64,000 nucleotides of DNA from Nitrospira sp. Its GTDB lineage: Bacteria; Nitrospirota; Nitrospiria; Nitrospirales; Nitrospiraceae. Below the pieces are notes generated by a model. The model had not been told where the DNA came from and made no database searches. It was given only the letters and a program-made list of their open reading frames with translations. The position numbers and the translations under genes are program-made. How positions within the stretch are numbered: position 1 is the stretch's first letter; each line of letters starts with the position of its first letter. Location: the NCBI GenBank assembly GCA_024760545.1, contig CP060501.1:3860036-3924035 (forward strand). Direction: 5' to 3'. This document shows, in pieces, positions 17,133-25,869 of this stretch.

Positions 17133-20100
17133 CTACAGAGTAGATCGTCGGGCACCGACTAGAGAGTCCGTTTCCTGTCGTTCAACCATTCGGTGTTCCA
17201 TCCACCGATAGAGCACCGGCAATACCAGGAGGGTTAAAGCGGTCGATGAGAACAGGCCCCCGATCACGACCGTGGCGAGCGGTCGCTGGATCTCGGAACC
17301 GGGCCCAGTCGCCAACAACAGCGGAATGAGCGCCATCATCGCGACAATCGCCGTCATCAATACGGGACGTAACCGCAAAACCATACCGGTCAGCACGGCC
17401 TCGTCTAGCGGCATGCCTTGTCCGCGCAGTTGGTTGATATAGGCGATTTTCACGACCCCATTGAGCACCGCGACACCGAACAAGGCAATAAATCCGACTG
17501 ATGCCGGAACGGAGAGGTAGAGCCCGCCGAGCAACAGTCCCAGTAGCCCCCCGACCATCGCAAACGGAATCGCCAGGAGAATGAGCGCCGCTTGCCTGAG
17601 GTTGCCGAAGGTAAAAAAGAGCAGCAGAAAGATTAGTGCAATAACGAGAGGCACGACGATAGCCAGGCGAGCCATCGCCTGCTGTTGGTTTTCGAATTGG
17701 CCTCCCCAGACGACATAATAGCCTGACGGAAGCTTCACCAGCCGATCGACTGCTGCTTGCGCCTCTTCGACCGCGCCGACCAGGTCGCGACCGACGACAT
17801 TGGCTTCGATCACAATTCGGCGGCTCGCGTGCTCACGGCTGATCTGTGCCGGGCCGTCCACAATTCGAATATCGGCCAAATCCCGAAGAGGAATGCGGGA
17901 GCCGTCCGGCGCGGTCACCCAGAGTGCGGCAATCGTCGACACATCGGCGCGCCGATCATCCGGAAATCGTACCCTGATCGGAAAACGCCATTGCCCTTCG
18001 AACATTTCCCCTGCGGCAAGGCCACCACCGACGGCTTCAATCACTTCTGTGATTTCAGCCACGTTGATTCCATGGCGCGCAATTTTGGCACGGTCGATGT
18101 CGAGCTTCAGATAATAGAGGCCCGATACCTGTTCAACCCGAAGATCGGACATTCCGCGCACATCCCGCAGCACCCGCGCCATCTCATCCGCCTTCGCCCG
18201 CAAGGTCTCAAGATCCTCGCCGAACAGTTTGACGGCGACCTGAGACCGGACCCCCGAAACCAATTCATCAACGCGCATGGCGATCGGCTGTGATAACCCG
18301 AACGCGATGCCGGGTACTTGCTCCATCCGGCTGCGAACCTGCTCCTCAATCTCTGGTTTAGACTTGGCTTCCCACTCGGATTTGGGCTTGAGCAAGACGT
18401 ACATGTCACTGACTTCCATCCCCATCGGATCGGTGCCCAGTTCATTTGCTCCCGTACGGGAAATGACAGAGCGCACGTCCGGGATCTCAAGCAAGACTCG
18501 TTCGACCTCCCCGGAGATCTTCAGCGATTCGGTCAAGCTGATGCTGGGAAGCCGCATGATATTCACCACGATCGTGCCTTCATCCATGATGGGGACGAAC
18601 TCCCGGCCTATGAACGGAATCAGTGCCGCCCCCCCGACGAGCACACCCGCCGCTATGAGGACGACCAGACCCGTGTGGTGGATGGCCTGCTCTAACAGCC
18701 GGCGATACCCTCGCCGCCAGCGCTCCAACAGGGGCCCGCTCTTCTCCGTGGCCCGAGGCTTCATCAGCACCGCAGCCAGCACGGGGATGACTGTCATCGA
18801 GAGCAGTAAGGAACTCAGGAGGGCGATCACCACCGTGAGGGCCAGCGGAACGAACATTTTGCCTTCCATGCCTTGAAGCGTCAGGAGGGGAACAAAGGTC
18901 AATGCAATGATCAATTCTCCGAAGAGGCTCGGTTTCCGTACTTCCAGCACAGCGCGTAAGACAACTGGCAATCGGTCCGTGATCGAGAGGGCACGGCCCT
19001 TGGTTTGCTCCGTCAAATGCCGCTCGACATTCTCAACCTGCACGATGGCCGCATCGACAATCATTCCAAGCGAAATGGCCAACCCGCCCAGAGACATCAG
19101 ATTCGCCGACAGGCCGACCTGTTGCATGATCAGGAATGTGGCGAGGACGGCCAGTGGTAATGTCAGGGCGACAACAAGGGCGCCACGCAGATTTCGGAGA
19201 AACAAATACAGCACGAGAATGACGACCGCGACACCCTCCAGCAAGGCCCGTTCGACCGTATCGAGGGCGCGTGTCACCAATTCGATGCGATCCAGGAAAG
19301 GCACCATCTTCACATCGGCCGGCAAGACCCGATTGATCAGCTCGACCTTGTCTTTCACTGTGGAGACAATGTCCCGACTGTTGCCGCCTCGCAGCATGAC
19401 GGCAATCCCTTCCAGCACCTCGCCCTTCCCGTCACGCGTCGTGCCCCCCAAACGGATGGCCATGCCTTGTCGAACCTGCGCGACGTCTCGAAGATAGATC
19501 GGTGTGCCCTTGTGCGCGGCGACCACGATCTGCTCCAAATCTTGTGCGGAGCGGGCCAGTCCTACACCATGGACGACCAACTTATCTCCGCCGTGCTCAA
19601 TGTAACTGCCCCCGGCATTTTGGTTGTTGCCTGCGACGGCCGCATGGACCTGCCGCAACGTGAGGTCAAAGCTCGTCAATCGATTGGGATCGACGAGGAC
19701 CTCATACTGTTTTGCAAAGCCCCCCAAGGTATCGACATCCGCGAGGCCTGGGACCGCGCGCAGCATCGGACGGATCACCCAGTCTTGCAGAGTCCGCAAC
19801 TCCATGAGACTCTGTGTCGAGCCCTCGACGAGATACATGTAGACCTCGCTCAATCCAGTACTGACCGGTCCCAGTACCGGCTCGGCGCTTTGTGGGAGCC
19901 CGGATTGCGCCCGGAGTATCCGTTCCAAAACGAGTTGTCTTGCGAAATAGAGATCGATCCGATCCTCAAAGACCACCGTGATCACAGAAAGTCCGAATCG
20001 CGAAATAGACCGCATTTCCGTTTTGCCCGGCAGGTTCGTTAGTTCGATCTCCAATGGGAAAGTCACGAGGCGTTCGATTTCTGAGGGAGCGAGGGACGGT

Positions 20101-20258
20101 GCGCGGGTGATCACTTGGACCTGAACTGGCGTGACATCGGGAAAGGCATCGATCGGGAGATGGCGGAACGCCGCTATGCCGCTCACGATGAGCACGACCG
20201 TGGCGAGCAACACGATGAGCCGTTGTTCGAGCATGGTGTAAATCAGCCGTTCAATCAT
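17133..20258 (-). CDS. czcA: heavy-metal RND transporter, divalent type (first czc set)
   Basis: A 1041-residue CzcA-family RND pump. N-terminal LPIDAFPDVTPVQVQVITRAPSL and the internal repeat are typical. The helix 4 motif is AISLGMIVDAAIVQVENVERHL, which lacks the DFG of classic CzcA and differs from the Cus-type motif, so it belongs to another heavy-metal RND subgroup, probably for divalent cations. The ATG overlaps the czcB stop by 4 bp. With czcB and czcC it forms a complete tripartite efflux system. The exact metal cannot be read from sequence. Confidence 0.93.
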   Translation of the reverse strand: MIERLIYTMLEQRLIVLLATVVLIVSGIAAFRHLPIDAFPDVTPVQVQVITRAPSLAPSEIERLVTFPLEIELTNLPGKTEMRSISRFGLSVITVVFEDRIDLYFARQLVLERILRAQSGLPQSAEPVLGPVSTGLSEVYMYLVEGSTQSLMELRTLQDWVIRPMLRAVPGLADVDTLGGFAKQYEVLVDPNRLTSFDLTLRQVHAAVAGNNQNAGGSYIEHGGDKLVVHGVGLARSAQDLEQIVVAAHKGTPIYLRDVAQVRQGMAIRLGGTTRDGKGEVLEGIAVMLRGGNSRDIVSTVKDKVELINRVLPADVKMVPFLDRIELVTRALDTVERALLEGVAVVILVLYLFLRNLRGALVVALTLPLAVLATFLIMQQVGLSANLMSLGGLAISLGMIVDAAIVQVENVERHLTEQTKGRALSITDRLPVVLRAVLEVRKPSLFGELIIALTFVPLLTLQGMEGKMFVPLALTVVIALLSSLLLSMTVIPVLAAVLMKPRATEKSGPLLERWRRGYRRLLEQAIHHTGLVVLIAAGVLVGGAALIPFIGREFVPIMDEGTIVVNIMRLPSISLTESLKISGEVERVLLEIPDVRSVISRTGANELGTDPMGMEVSDMYVLLKPKSEWEAKSKPEIEEQVRSRMEQVPGIAFGLSQPIAMRVDELVSGVRSQVAVKLFGEDLETLRAKADEMARVLRDVRGMSDLRVEQVSGLYYLKLDIDRAKIARHGINVAEITEVIEAVGGGLAAGEMFEGQWRFPIRVRFPDDRRADVSTIAALWVTAPDGSRIPLRDLADIRIVDGPAQISREHASRRIVIEANVVGRDLVGAVEEAQAAVDRLVKLPSGYYVVWGGQFENQQQAMARLAIVVPLVIALIFLLLFFTFGNLRQAALILLAIPFAMVGGLLGLLLGGLYLSVPASVGFIALFGVAVLNGVVKIAYINQLRGQGMPLDEAVLTGMVLRLRPVLMTAIVAMMALIPLLLATGPGSEIQRPLATVVIGGLFSSTALTLLVLPVLYRWMEHRMVERQETDSLVGARRSTL

Positions 20259-21475
20259 GAGCCGCCCTCCGATGGGAGCTGTTCGCGAAGGTACTCGGAC
20301 TTGAGGGCATAACTGCCTTGGGTCACGACTTCATCTCCGACCACCACTCCAGTGAGAACCTGAATGTACTCGCTTGATCCCTGGCCAAGGGTCACATCAT
20401 GGGCTTCGAATCGACGTGGTCCCTGCACCACAAAGGCGACGGTCCGGCTGCCGACCTGCTGCACCGCCGCACGTGGCAGGCTCAAGACGGATTGCTCCTC
20501 TGTAGACACCGCGACTTCGGCGAACATCTCCGGCCGTAATCGGCCCTCAGGGTTGGACACATCCGCTCGCACCATGACTGTCCGCGTAGCCGGATCGATG
20601 ACCGCCCCCACGTAGTTGATAGCGCCTCGGAAAACCGCGTCCGGATAGGCCGACACCCGCACCTCAAGGGTGAGTCCGGTTTTCAGCTGACCGGCCTGTT
20701 GCTCCGGGAAGTCCGCGCGCACCCAGACAGTCGAGAGATCCGCCACGGTGAACAGGGTCTTATTGGGATCAACCACTTCGCCGATCGTCGCGTTCCGTTC
20801 GATCACTTCGCCGGTAAAGGGGGCGCGAAGGGAGACTTGCGCGACCTCCGCATGGGGCAAGGTCTTGTCGGTCAACCGCTGAATCTCCCGTTCCGTCATG
20901 CCGAGTAAATGCAGCTTTTCTTCCGCTTCAAGGAGAGCGGCCCGGGCGTTCTCATAGTCGGCCTCGCGCCGTTGGTATTCCCCTGCGCCGATCGCCCCGC
21001 GATCCAGCAACGCGGTAGCCCGGTCCAGCGCCTTTTCTGTGACCGTTAGCGTCGCCTTTCCTTTGCGATATTCCAATTGTGCTTCTCCAAAGGCAGGACT
21101 ATCGAGCAGAAGCAGCCGGTTGCCTTCTTTGACTTGGTCTCCCAGGTTGGCATAGACGGCCACGATATGCCCGGGAACTCTCGCGCTGAGGTGCGCCAAT
21201 CGATTCTCATTGGCCAAAACCTTTCCCCCTTGCGCCTTGAGGACGGTCCGAATGGGCCGGATCGCCACTCGATCCGTCTGAAGCTTTGTGACGGTCGGGC
21301 TCCCTTCCGGCAGTTCGAGGATGCCGGGCTCAGCAGATGCCGTAGCGTTCGGTGGAGGTGGCTTCGGCACCTCGTCTTGCTTGGACTCACAAGACATAAG
21401 CAAGGTGGCGACGAACAGGAACTGGACGATCCATACAAGAAGCGATGACGGAGGCATCACCACACGACTATTCAT
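20255..21475 (-). CDS. czcB: RND periplasmic adaptor (first czc set)
   Basis: A 406-residue membrane fusion protein. The N-terminal hydrophobic segment ends LLMSCES, a lipobox (Cys near residue 29), so it is likely lipid-anchored. The lipoyl/barrel-sandwich halves are at RLAHLSARVPGHIVAVYANLGDQVKEG and ISLRAPFTGEVIERN-like segments, with a long coiled-coil hairpin between (ALDRATALLDRGAIGAGEY to LLEAEEKLHLLGM). It overlaps czcC upstream and czcA downstream by 4 bp (ATGA) each, so the three genes are translationally coupled. Confidence 0.92.
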   Translation of the reverse strand: MNSRVVMPPSSLLVWIVQFLFVATLLMSCESKQDEVPKPPPPNATASAEPGILELPEGSPTVTKLQTDRVAIRPIRTVLKAQGGKVLANENRLAHLSARVPGHIVAVYANLGDQVKEGNRLLLLDSPAFGEAQLEYRKGKATLTVTEKALDRATALLDRGAIGAGEYQRREADYENARAALLEAEEKLHLLGMTEREIQRLTDKTLPHAEVAQVSLRAPFTGEVIERNATIGEVVDPNKTLFTVADLSTVWVRADFPEQQAGQLKTGLTLEVRVSAYPDAVFRGAINYVGAVIDPATRTVMVRADVSNPEGRLRPEMFAEVAVSTEEQSVLSLPRAAVQQVGSRTVAFVVQGPRRFEAHDVTLGQGSSEYIQVLTGVVVGDEVVTQGSYALKSEYLREQLPSEGGS

Positions 21476-22731
21476 GGCAATCCTCCCACCGCCCGCTCCA
21501 GTCGGGCCAACGCGATGGAATGATCAGCTTGTGCTTGGGCATATTCGAGCAAGGTCTGGCGATAGACACGCTGTGCGTCAATGACTTCGAGCAGGCTGGT
21601 CGCTCCGTGGCGAAAACTGAACTGGGCGATGTCGAGGGCTTCTTGGGCTTGATGCAGAAGCCCTTGTTCAAAAACCTTCATCTGCGCTTGACCGGTCTGC
21701 ATGTCCTGAAAATGCCGTACGATGGTCTGCTCTAATTCCTGCTGCATTCGATCTCGCTCCGCTTGCGCTTCTCGATGTGTTCCCATCGCCACCCCGATTT
21801 CGCCCTGTCGGCGATACCAAACGGGCAGTGCCACACTGAATCCCGCCGTGATGGATTCATCGCCGGCTTCTCGATGATATTGGCCGATCACTGAGACATT
21901 CGGGATGCGCGACGCGCGTTCGTGCTCGATCGTGTATGCGGCTTGCTCGACCACCTTTTGCTGTCGCCGCAGTGCAGGTTGTCGGTCGATCGCTTGATTC
22001 ATCAATGTGTGGAGTTCCAAGTCGGCTCTCACTGTTTCAAACTCTCCTTGAACGGCAAATGATTCTCCCAAAGCTTTGCCTGTCACCGTGTTGAGTTGCG
22101 CCCGAGCGACGAGAAGAGCATTATCTGCCCTCGCCAGATCCTTTTGGGATTTCTGGAGTTCGACGGTCGCCTTGATCAACTCGAATTTCGCCGCCTCCTT
22201 GGTACTGACCCGCGCACTTACCAATTTGACGAGATCTTCGACCGTCTTCAGATTCTCTCTCGCAAGTTGTGCAGCGTGTTGCGCAAAGAGCAATTGAAAG
22301 AACGACTCTTTGACGCCAGCCAGGACCATCACTTTGGCTTGTTCCAAGCCGGCGAGGGCACCCCCTACGCCCGCTTCAGCAACCCGTTGCCTAGCTGCAC
22401 GTTTGCCCAGCCACTCCAGCGGCTGCTCCACGGTAATGGTTCGTTCGGCAATGGAGACACCTGTTCTGGGGTCACGAATCGACCCTCGGCCGATGGAGCC
22501 GGTCATCGTGGGATTGAGATAAGCGTCGGCCGTGATCCGTTGACTCCGACTCTGTTCCAAGACTGCTTCCGAACCCTTCATTGTGGGGTTGTGTTGAAGC
22601 GCGAGTTGCACGACTTGACTCAATGTGTATCCGCTAGAGTTAAGCTCGGTGGCAGAGCTCTCAGGATAGGCTCCAGATATCATCGCGCATCCGAACGCGG
22701 CGATGATTCTGCAAACAAATGCAGGTCTCAT
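21472..22731 (-). CDS. czcC: RND outer-membrane channel (first czc set, TolC family)
   Basis: A 419-residue TolC-family protein. The start MRPAFVCR is chosen because GAGGA lies five bases upstream; the frame is open 22 codons further. A signal peptide is followed by the coiled-coil efflux repeats (LSQVVQLALQHNPTMKGSEA; ELHTLMNQAIDRQPAL). It is the exit channel of the CzcCBA pump. It resembles the second CzcC here (26526-27779) in the EQPLEWLGKRAARQR / SQPVEWPGMRQARQR segment, so the two sets share ancestry at least in this gene. Confidence 0.9.
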   Translation of the reverse strand: MRPAFVCRIIAAFGCAMISGAYPESSATELNSSGYTLSQVVQLALQHNPTMKGSEAVLEQSRSQRITADAYLNPTMTGSIGRGSIRDPRTGVSIAERTITVEQPLEWLGKRAARQRVAEAGVGGALAGLEQAKVMVLAGVKESFFQLLFAQHAAQLARENLKTVEDLVKLVSARVSTKEAAKFELIKATVELQKSQKDLARADNALLVARAQLNTVTGKALGESFAVQGEFETVRADLELHTLMNQAIDRQPALRRQQKVVEQAAYTIEHERASRIPNVSVIGQYHREAGDESITAGFSVALPVWYRRQGEIGVAMGTHREAQAERDRMQQELEQTIVRHFQDMQTGQAQMKVFEQGLLHQAQEALDIAQFSFRHGATSLLEVIDAQRVYRQTLLEYAQAQADHSIALARLERAVGGLP

Positions 22732-22833
22732 GCTGTCCTCCCTCATCGGCGCCATAGCCATTCGCCTCCAGGAGAGACGGACATGACCACCGCTCAAATA
22801 TATTGAATCGTCAGTAGCTATGAAAAAATGAGA

Positions 22834-23304
22834 TCACACGGAAGGGGGAGCACGGGAAGGAAGATTGGTTATTAGAAAAAGGTTCGTCAGCGAAGTACAA
22901 GAGTGCGGTTGGCATGTCGCCTGACTCTTTGTTGGTTCATGCCTAGAGAAAGAATATGGGGCCATGTCCAAGCCGGTATCTTTGCCGACTTGAGGCTTGG
23001 CAGAAGATGCAAGAACGAAATCTATTTGTGGGTGCTCCGCTCCATGGAGCGGTTGCGCAATCAGGTGAAGCGGACAGCGGGATTCGTTTGCTGCAACCAA
23101 AACATGATCGTAGTGCGAGAACTCGCAGCTGAGGTCGGGTGAAAAAACCGTATGAACTGTACCACCGTGAACATGACTCGGGTCGCCATGTCGATGGTCG
23201 GCCTCAGGATGGATATGCACCAATGGAGCGACAAGCATCCATAGGACGGTCCACATAAGGACGGCCACATTAGGCAACTGTATAATATTTTTCCTCAATC
23301 GCAT
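22834..23304 (-). CDS. His-rich exported protein at head of czc operon
   Basis: A 156-residue protein. A hydrophobic N-terminus (residues 13-29) acts as signal peptide or anchor. Directly after comes a His-rich stretch (HIHPEADHRHGDPSHVHGG), well suited to Zn2+, Co2+ or Ni2+, and more His and Cys follow (FSHYDHV; CPLHLIAQPLHGAEHPQ; CQPHSCTS). The last residues read NLPSRAPPSV, an end resembling CopL/DUF2946-type proteins. It precedes czcC by 102 bp on the same strand and may buffer or sense periplasmic divalent metal. No family could be named with confidence. Confidence 0.6.
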   Translation of the reverse strand: MRLRKNIIQLPNVAVLMWTVLWMLVAPLVHIHPEADHRHGDPSHVHGGTVHTVFSPDLSCEFSHYDHVLVAANESRCPLHLIAQPLHGAEHPQIDFVLASSAKPQVGKDTGLDMAPYSFSRHEPTKSQATCQPHSCTSLTNLFLITNLPSRAPPSV

Positions 23305-23433
23305 CGCGACAGCTGTTAATCCGCTTATAATTGAGAGATCTGCAGGAGCGAATTTTACGCCTACTGTTGCTGCTTAGCAATGCGTATTGCCTCTGGACCA
23401 CATGTTTCGATGCATCCATGAAAAAAGATATTT

Positions 23434-23889
23434 TCAAGAGTAAAAACGAGAGGGAGGTCTCTCCTTCCTTTTCGGTGCAGTACGAGAAGATTCGTCCTGT
23501 TCCAGAGCTCGAATAATAGGGCATCCTCTTGGAGACCTTCCGGCGTCGCATTGTCGCACAAGAGCGGCCAGTGCCTTGCGCATGCTCGTGAGTCCGGTCA
23601 ATTTCTGGTCAATTGCGTTTATCTTGTCCAGGGCGAGAGCGCGGGTCTTGCCACAGGCGGGGGCTTCCTTCAATTCCATGAGGACGGCGACCTCATTTAA
23701 GGTAAACCCCAGAGCCTGAGCGCGTTTGATAAAGCGGATGTGTTTCACCATGTCCGCCGGATAGCGGCGGTATCCCATGTAAGGCTTGTCCGGCTCCGCT
23801 AGAAGCCCTCGCCGCTGGTAATAGCGGATCGTCTCGACATTGACCTCAACCAGCTTCGCCACCTTTCCTATTGTCAATTGCTGAGCCAT
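23434..23889 (-). CDS. merR: MerR family mercury-responsive regulator
   Basis: A 151-residue MerR protein. The winged-helix domain (LTIGKVAKLVEVNVETIRYYQRRGLL, then GYRRYPADMVKHIRFIKRAQALGF) is followed by a dimerisation helix. C79, C114 and C123 have the spacing (35 and 9) of the three Hg2+-binding cysteines of Tn501 MerR, so mercury is the expected inducer. The start MAQQLTIGK is chosen over an upstream ATG that would run into the mer promoter. It is divergent from merT-merP and should repress, then activate, that promoter and limit its own expression. The C-terminal tail is long and basic, unlike most MerR. Confidence 0.92.
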   Translation of the reverse strand: MAQQLTIGKVAKLVEVNVETIRYYQRRGLLAEPDKPYMGYRRYPADMVKHIRFIKRAQALGFTLNEVAVLMELKEAPACGKTRALALDKINAIDQKLTGLTSMRKALAALVRQCDAGRSPRGCPIIRALEQDESSRTAPKRKERPPSRFYS

Positions 23890-23901
23890 CGAAGTTGCCC
23901 C

Positions 23902-23933
23902 TTGATTCCGTAGCTTAGTACAGGGTTTAGGAT
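23902..23933 (+). promoter_or_regulatory. mer promoter/operator
   Basis: Between merR and merT. TTGATT (23902-23907) is the -35 and TTAGGA or TAGGAT (23927-23933) the -10, separated by 19-20 bp, longer than the normal 17 as in all MerR-controlled promoters. The spacer holds an imperfect dyad, CCGTA-gctta-GTACAGG, close to the classic mer operator. MerR would twist this DNA to activate merT when mercury is bound. Confidence 0.7.
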
Positions 23934-23964
23934 GAATCAAGAAACGGGTTCTAGAGAGGAACTT

Positions 23965-24312
23965 ATGGATTCACGGAATGGAAACGGAACGCTCATTGTG
24001 GGTGCATTGGCTGCGGTGGGCGCGTCGTTATGCTGTGTCGGACCACTCGTCCTGCTAGCATTTGGCATCAGCGGGGCATGGGTCAGTAGCTTGATTGCGC
24101 TGGAACCGTTGCGCCCGGTGTTCATCGGTTTGACGCTGCTGTTTCTGGGACTAACCTTTCGCAAGCTCTATCTCCATCCTCAAGCTTGTGTCCCCGGCAC
24201 AGCATGCGCTGACCCCCGCATAGTCAAACGTCAGCGCGGCTTATTTTGGGTAGTCGCGGGGCTGCTGCTCACCCTGCTCGCGGTGCCGTGGGCTGCACCA
24301 TTCTTCTACTGA
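23965..24312 (+). CDS. merT: mercuric transport protein MerT
   Basis: A 115-residue membrane protein with three hydrophobic helices. Cys pair C23-C24 in the first helix (GASLCCVGPLVL) and the second pair C75/C81 in the cytoplasmic loop (ACVPGTACADP) are the mercury-relay residues of MerT. An ATG at 23932 is also in frame but overlaps the promoter -10, so the ATG at 23965, with GAGAGGA upstream, is taken as the start. MerT receives Hg2+ from periplasmic MerP and carries it inward. No mercuric reductase gene follows in this window. Confidence 0.93.
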   Translation: MDSRNGNGTLIVGALAAVGASLCCVGPLVLLAFGISGAWVSSLIALEPLRPVFIGLTLLFLGLTFRKLYLHPQACVPGTACADPRIVKRQRGLFWVVAGLLLTLLAVPWAAPFFY

Positions 24313-24324
24313 AAGGATATTTAG

Positions 24325-24612
24325 ATGCGCAAAGTAAAATTGTTGTTATGTGTTTTCATCTTCTTGGATGGTTGGGTTGCCGTGGCCGCTCCGCCTGAAA
24401 CGGTTACGCTCGCTGTGAAGAATATGACGTGCGAACTTTGTCCTATCACCGTGAAGAAGGCGCTCGAAAAAGTTCCGGGAGTGAGCACGGTGAGTGTGAA
24501 TTTTGACAAGAAAACTGCCACTGTGATCTTTGATCCTGACAAGGCTAATCCGGAAATGATGACGAAAGCCACGACCGATGAGGGATATCCATCGGTAATG
24601 GGAAAGGAGTGA
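24325..24612 (+). CDS. merP: periplasmic mercury-binding protein MerP
   Basis: A 95-residue protein with a signal peptide (residues 1-22) and one HMA-fold domain with the NMTCELCPITVKKAL metal loop (C36, C39). It binds Hg2+ in the periplasm and hands it to MerT. GAAAGGA lies before the ATG. It is 12 bp after merT and one base before the next gene. Confidence 0.93.
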   Translation: MRKVKLLLCVFIFLDGWVAVAAPPETVTLAVKNMTCELCPITVKKALEKVPGVSTVSVNFDKKTATVIFDPDKANPEMMTKATTDEGYPSVMGKE

Positions 24613-24613
24613 G

Positions 24614-24820
24614 ATGGTAGACGTACTGCTTCAATCGGTTTTGACGTGCCCGCAATGTCAGAGCACTGTGAAAGAATCAATGCCGACCGATGCCTGTTTG
24701 CAGGTTTACGAATGCCTGCAATGTAAAGCGGTGCTGCGGCGAAAAGACGGGGATTGCTGTGTGTTCTGTTCTTATGGATCGGTAAAATGCCCGCCGGTGC
24801 AGACCTCGTGTCAATCATGA
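24614..24820 (+). CDS. GDCCVxC-domain small Cys-rich protein
   Basis: A 68-residue protein with ten cysteines, including CPQC, CLQC and the family motif GDCCVFCSYGSVKCPP. NCBI names this family GDCCVxC domain-containing (seleno)protein; members sit next to merT/merP and other metal genes, but the biochemical role is unknown. Here all positions are Cys codons, no in-frame TGA. The strong ribosome site (AAAGGAG) overlaps the merP stop. It could be a cytoplasmic Hg2+ acceptor in place of MerA; this is speculation. Confidence 0.8.
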   Translation: MVDVLLQSVLTCPQCQSTVKESMPTDACLQVYECLQCKAVLRRKDGDCCVFCSYGSVKCPPVQTSCQS

Positions 24821-24865
24821 ATCCAGTTCCTGGATCGCTGCAAACTATGGTATATTAGCGAACCC

Positions 24866-25180
24866 ATGATAAAGCCAAGACACTCAAATGTGTTGCTTAT
24901 CGCGCTGGTTCTACTGCTTGGAGTCCAACTTACCGGTCTCACCTGTCTGGATGAGTGGCAGGGTCCGATCCACTCAGCACAAGCTGAAATACTGAGCGGA
25001 TCTCCGGCTACTGAGGCGAATGTGTTGGATCATGGGTGTCCTTGTCATTTTGTATTCCAGTCGGTATCCCTTGGTGTTCCTGAGATCTTGTCTCCTCACA
25101 CAGATGATATAGGCTCAAGTCACAGGCTATACGTGCCAACCTTCGTCGTGTCCCTCTTCCATCCTCCTCTCAGCATCTAA
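24866..25180 (+). CDS. small exported protein ahead of second czc cluster
   Basis: A 104-residue protein with a signal peptide (residues 9-25, TGLTC) and a short mature part carrying DHGCPCHFVFQS and ending VSLFHPPLSI. The CPCH motif and the Pro-rich end parallel the small leader proteins ahead of the other two RND clusters. A TATATT (24851-24856) just upstream may be a -10, without a clear -35. It starts 45 bp after the GDCCVxC gene, so it could belong to the mer operon or begin a new one. Function unknown; metal binding is plausible. Confidence 0.5.
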   Translation: MIKPRHSNVLLIALVLLLGVQLTGLTCLDEWQGPIHSAQAEILSGSPATEANVLDHGCPCHFVFQSVSLGVPEILSPHTDDIGSSHRLYVPTFVVSLFHPPLSI

Positions 25181-25365
25181 CGCATCACCAGAGTCGTTGC
25201 ACATAGTGCGATCGAGGCCAGCATTGTCCGCCTGCGGACAATGGGGATTCCTGCACTATACGATCATGTGGCTTATCGGCAGCATTACGTTGCTCTTAGA
25301 AGGCACCGGGAATCGCCGCGCATGAACGATGGCTCAAGTCCAGAGGTGACGAAAGGAGCAATCTC

Positions 25366-25572
25366 ATGATGGGGATGCGAGGGTCGAATTGGGTGGGGTT
25401 TGTGATGTTGGTGATCTTAATCATCGCTGCTGAGCCGATATGGCTGATCCTGGGGTTAGACACCCAGGAATTTGATAGCACGAAGATCCTGTGGGCCATT
25501 CCGATTGCAGCTTACGCCATTGTGGCGATCGTATTGTTAATACGAGGAGGTCCGGACCGCGACCTCTCCTGA
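25366..25572 (+). CDS. small two-helix membrane protein, first of tandem pair
   Basis: A 68-residue protein with two predicted membrane helices (about residues 8-28 and 42-60) joined by an acidic loop (LDTQEFDSTKI). GAAAGGAG precedes the ATG. The N-terminus MMGMRGSNWVGFVMLVILI closely resembles MMDMRWWNWVGVAMLVILL in the next gene, so the two are tandem duplicates. No family is recognised. The 185 bp upstream (25181-25365) show nothing else. Confidence 0.6.
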   Translation: MMGMRGSNWVGFVMLVILIIAAEPIWLILGLDTQEFDSTKILWAIPIAAYAIVAIVLLIRGGPDRDLS

Positions 25573-25612
25573 TTCTGGTTTTACGATGAGGCGGATGAAA
25601 GGAGCTAATTTC

Positions 25613-25783
25613 ATGATGGATATGCGCTGGTGGAATTGGGTGGGCGTTGCGATGTTGGTGATCCTCCTCTTTAGTTATGTGCCGATATCGCAGTTCGTGT
25701 CGTCGGACACCGAGAACATTAAGTGGATTGTAGCCTACATCATCGTTGCCATTTTACTGTTAATAAAGGGAGCGGACAGATAG
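25613..25783 (+). CDS. small two-helix membrane protein, second of tandem pair
   Basis: A 56-residue protein with two helices (about residues 7-26 and 36-52) and a short polar loop. The start at 25613 has AAAGGAG upstream and aligns with the start of its paralogue at 25366. The C-terminal AYIIVAILLLIKGADR matches AYAIVAIVLLIRGGPD in the first copy. The pair may form a small membrane complex; function unknown. Confidence 0.6.
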   Translation: MMDMRWWNWVGVAMLVILLFSYVPISQFVSSDTENIKWIVAYIIVAILLLIKGADR

Positions 25784-25869
25784 TGCCGAAGCTTCTTGCA
25801 ATAAGCACGTATTCTACTAATCCGTCAATCGAGGCACGCACCAAGTGTTTAAAATAATTTGAAGTACGG

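Noticed and set aside
24614-24820. Selenocysteine in the GDCCVxC protein
   Set aside because: All family Cys positions use TGC/TGT here; there is no in-frame TGA.
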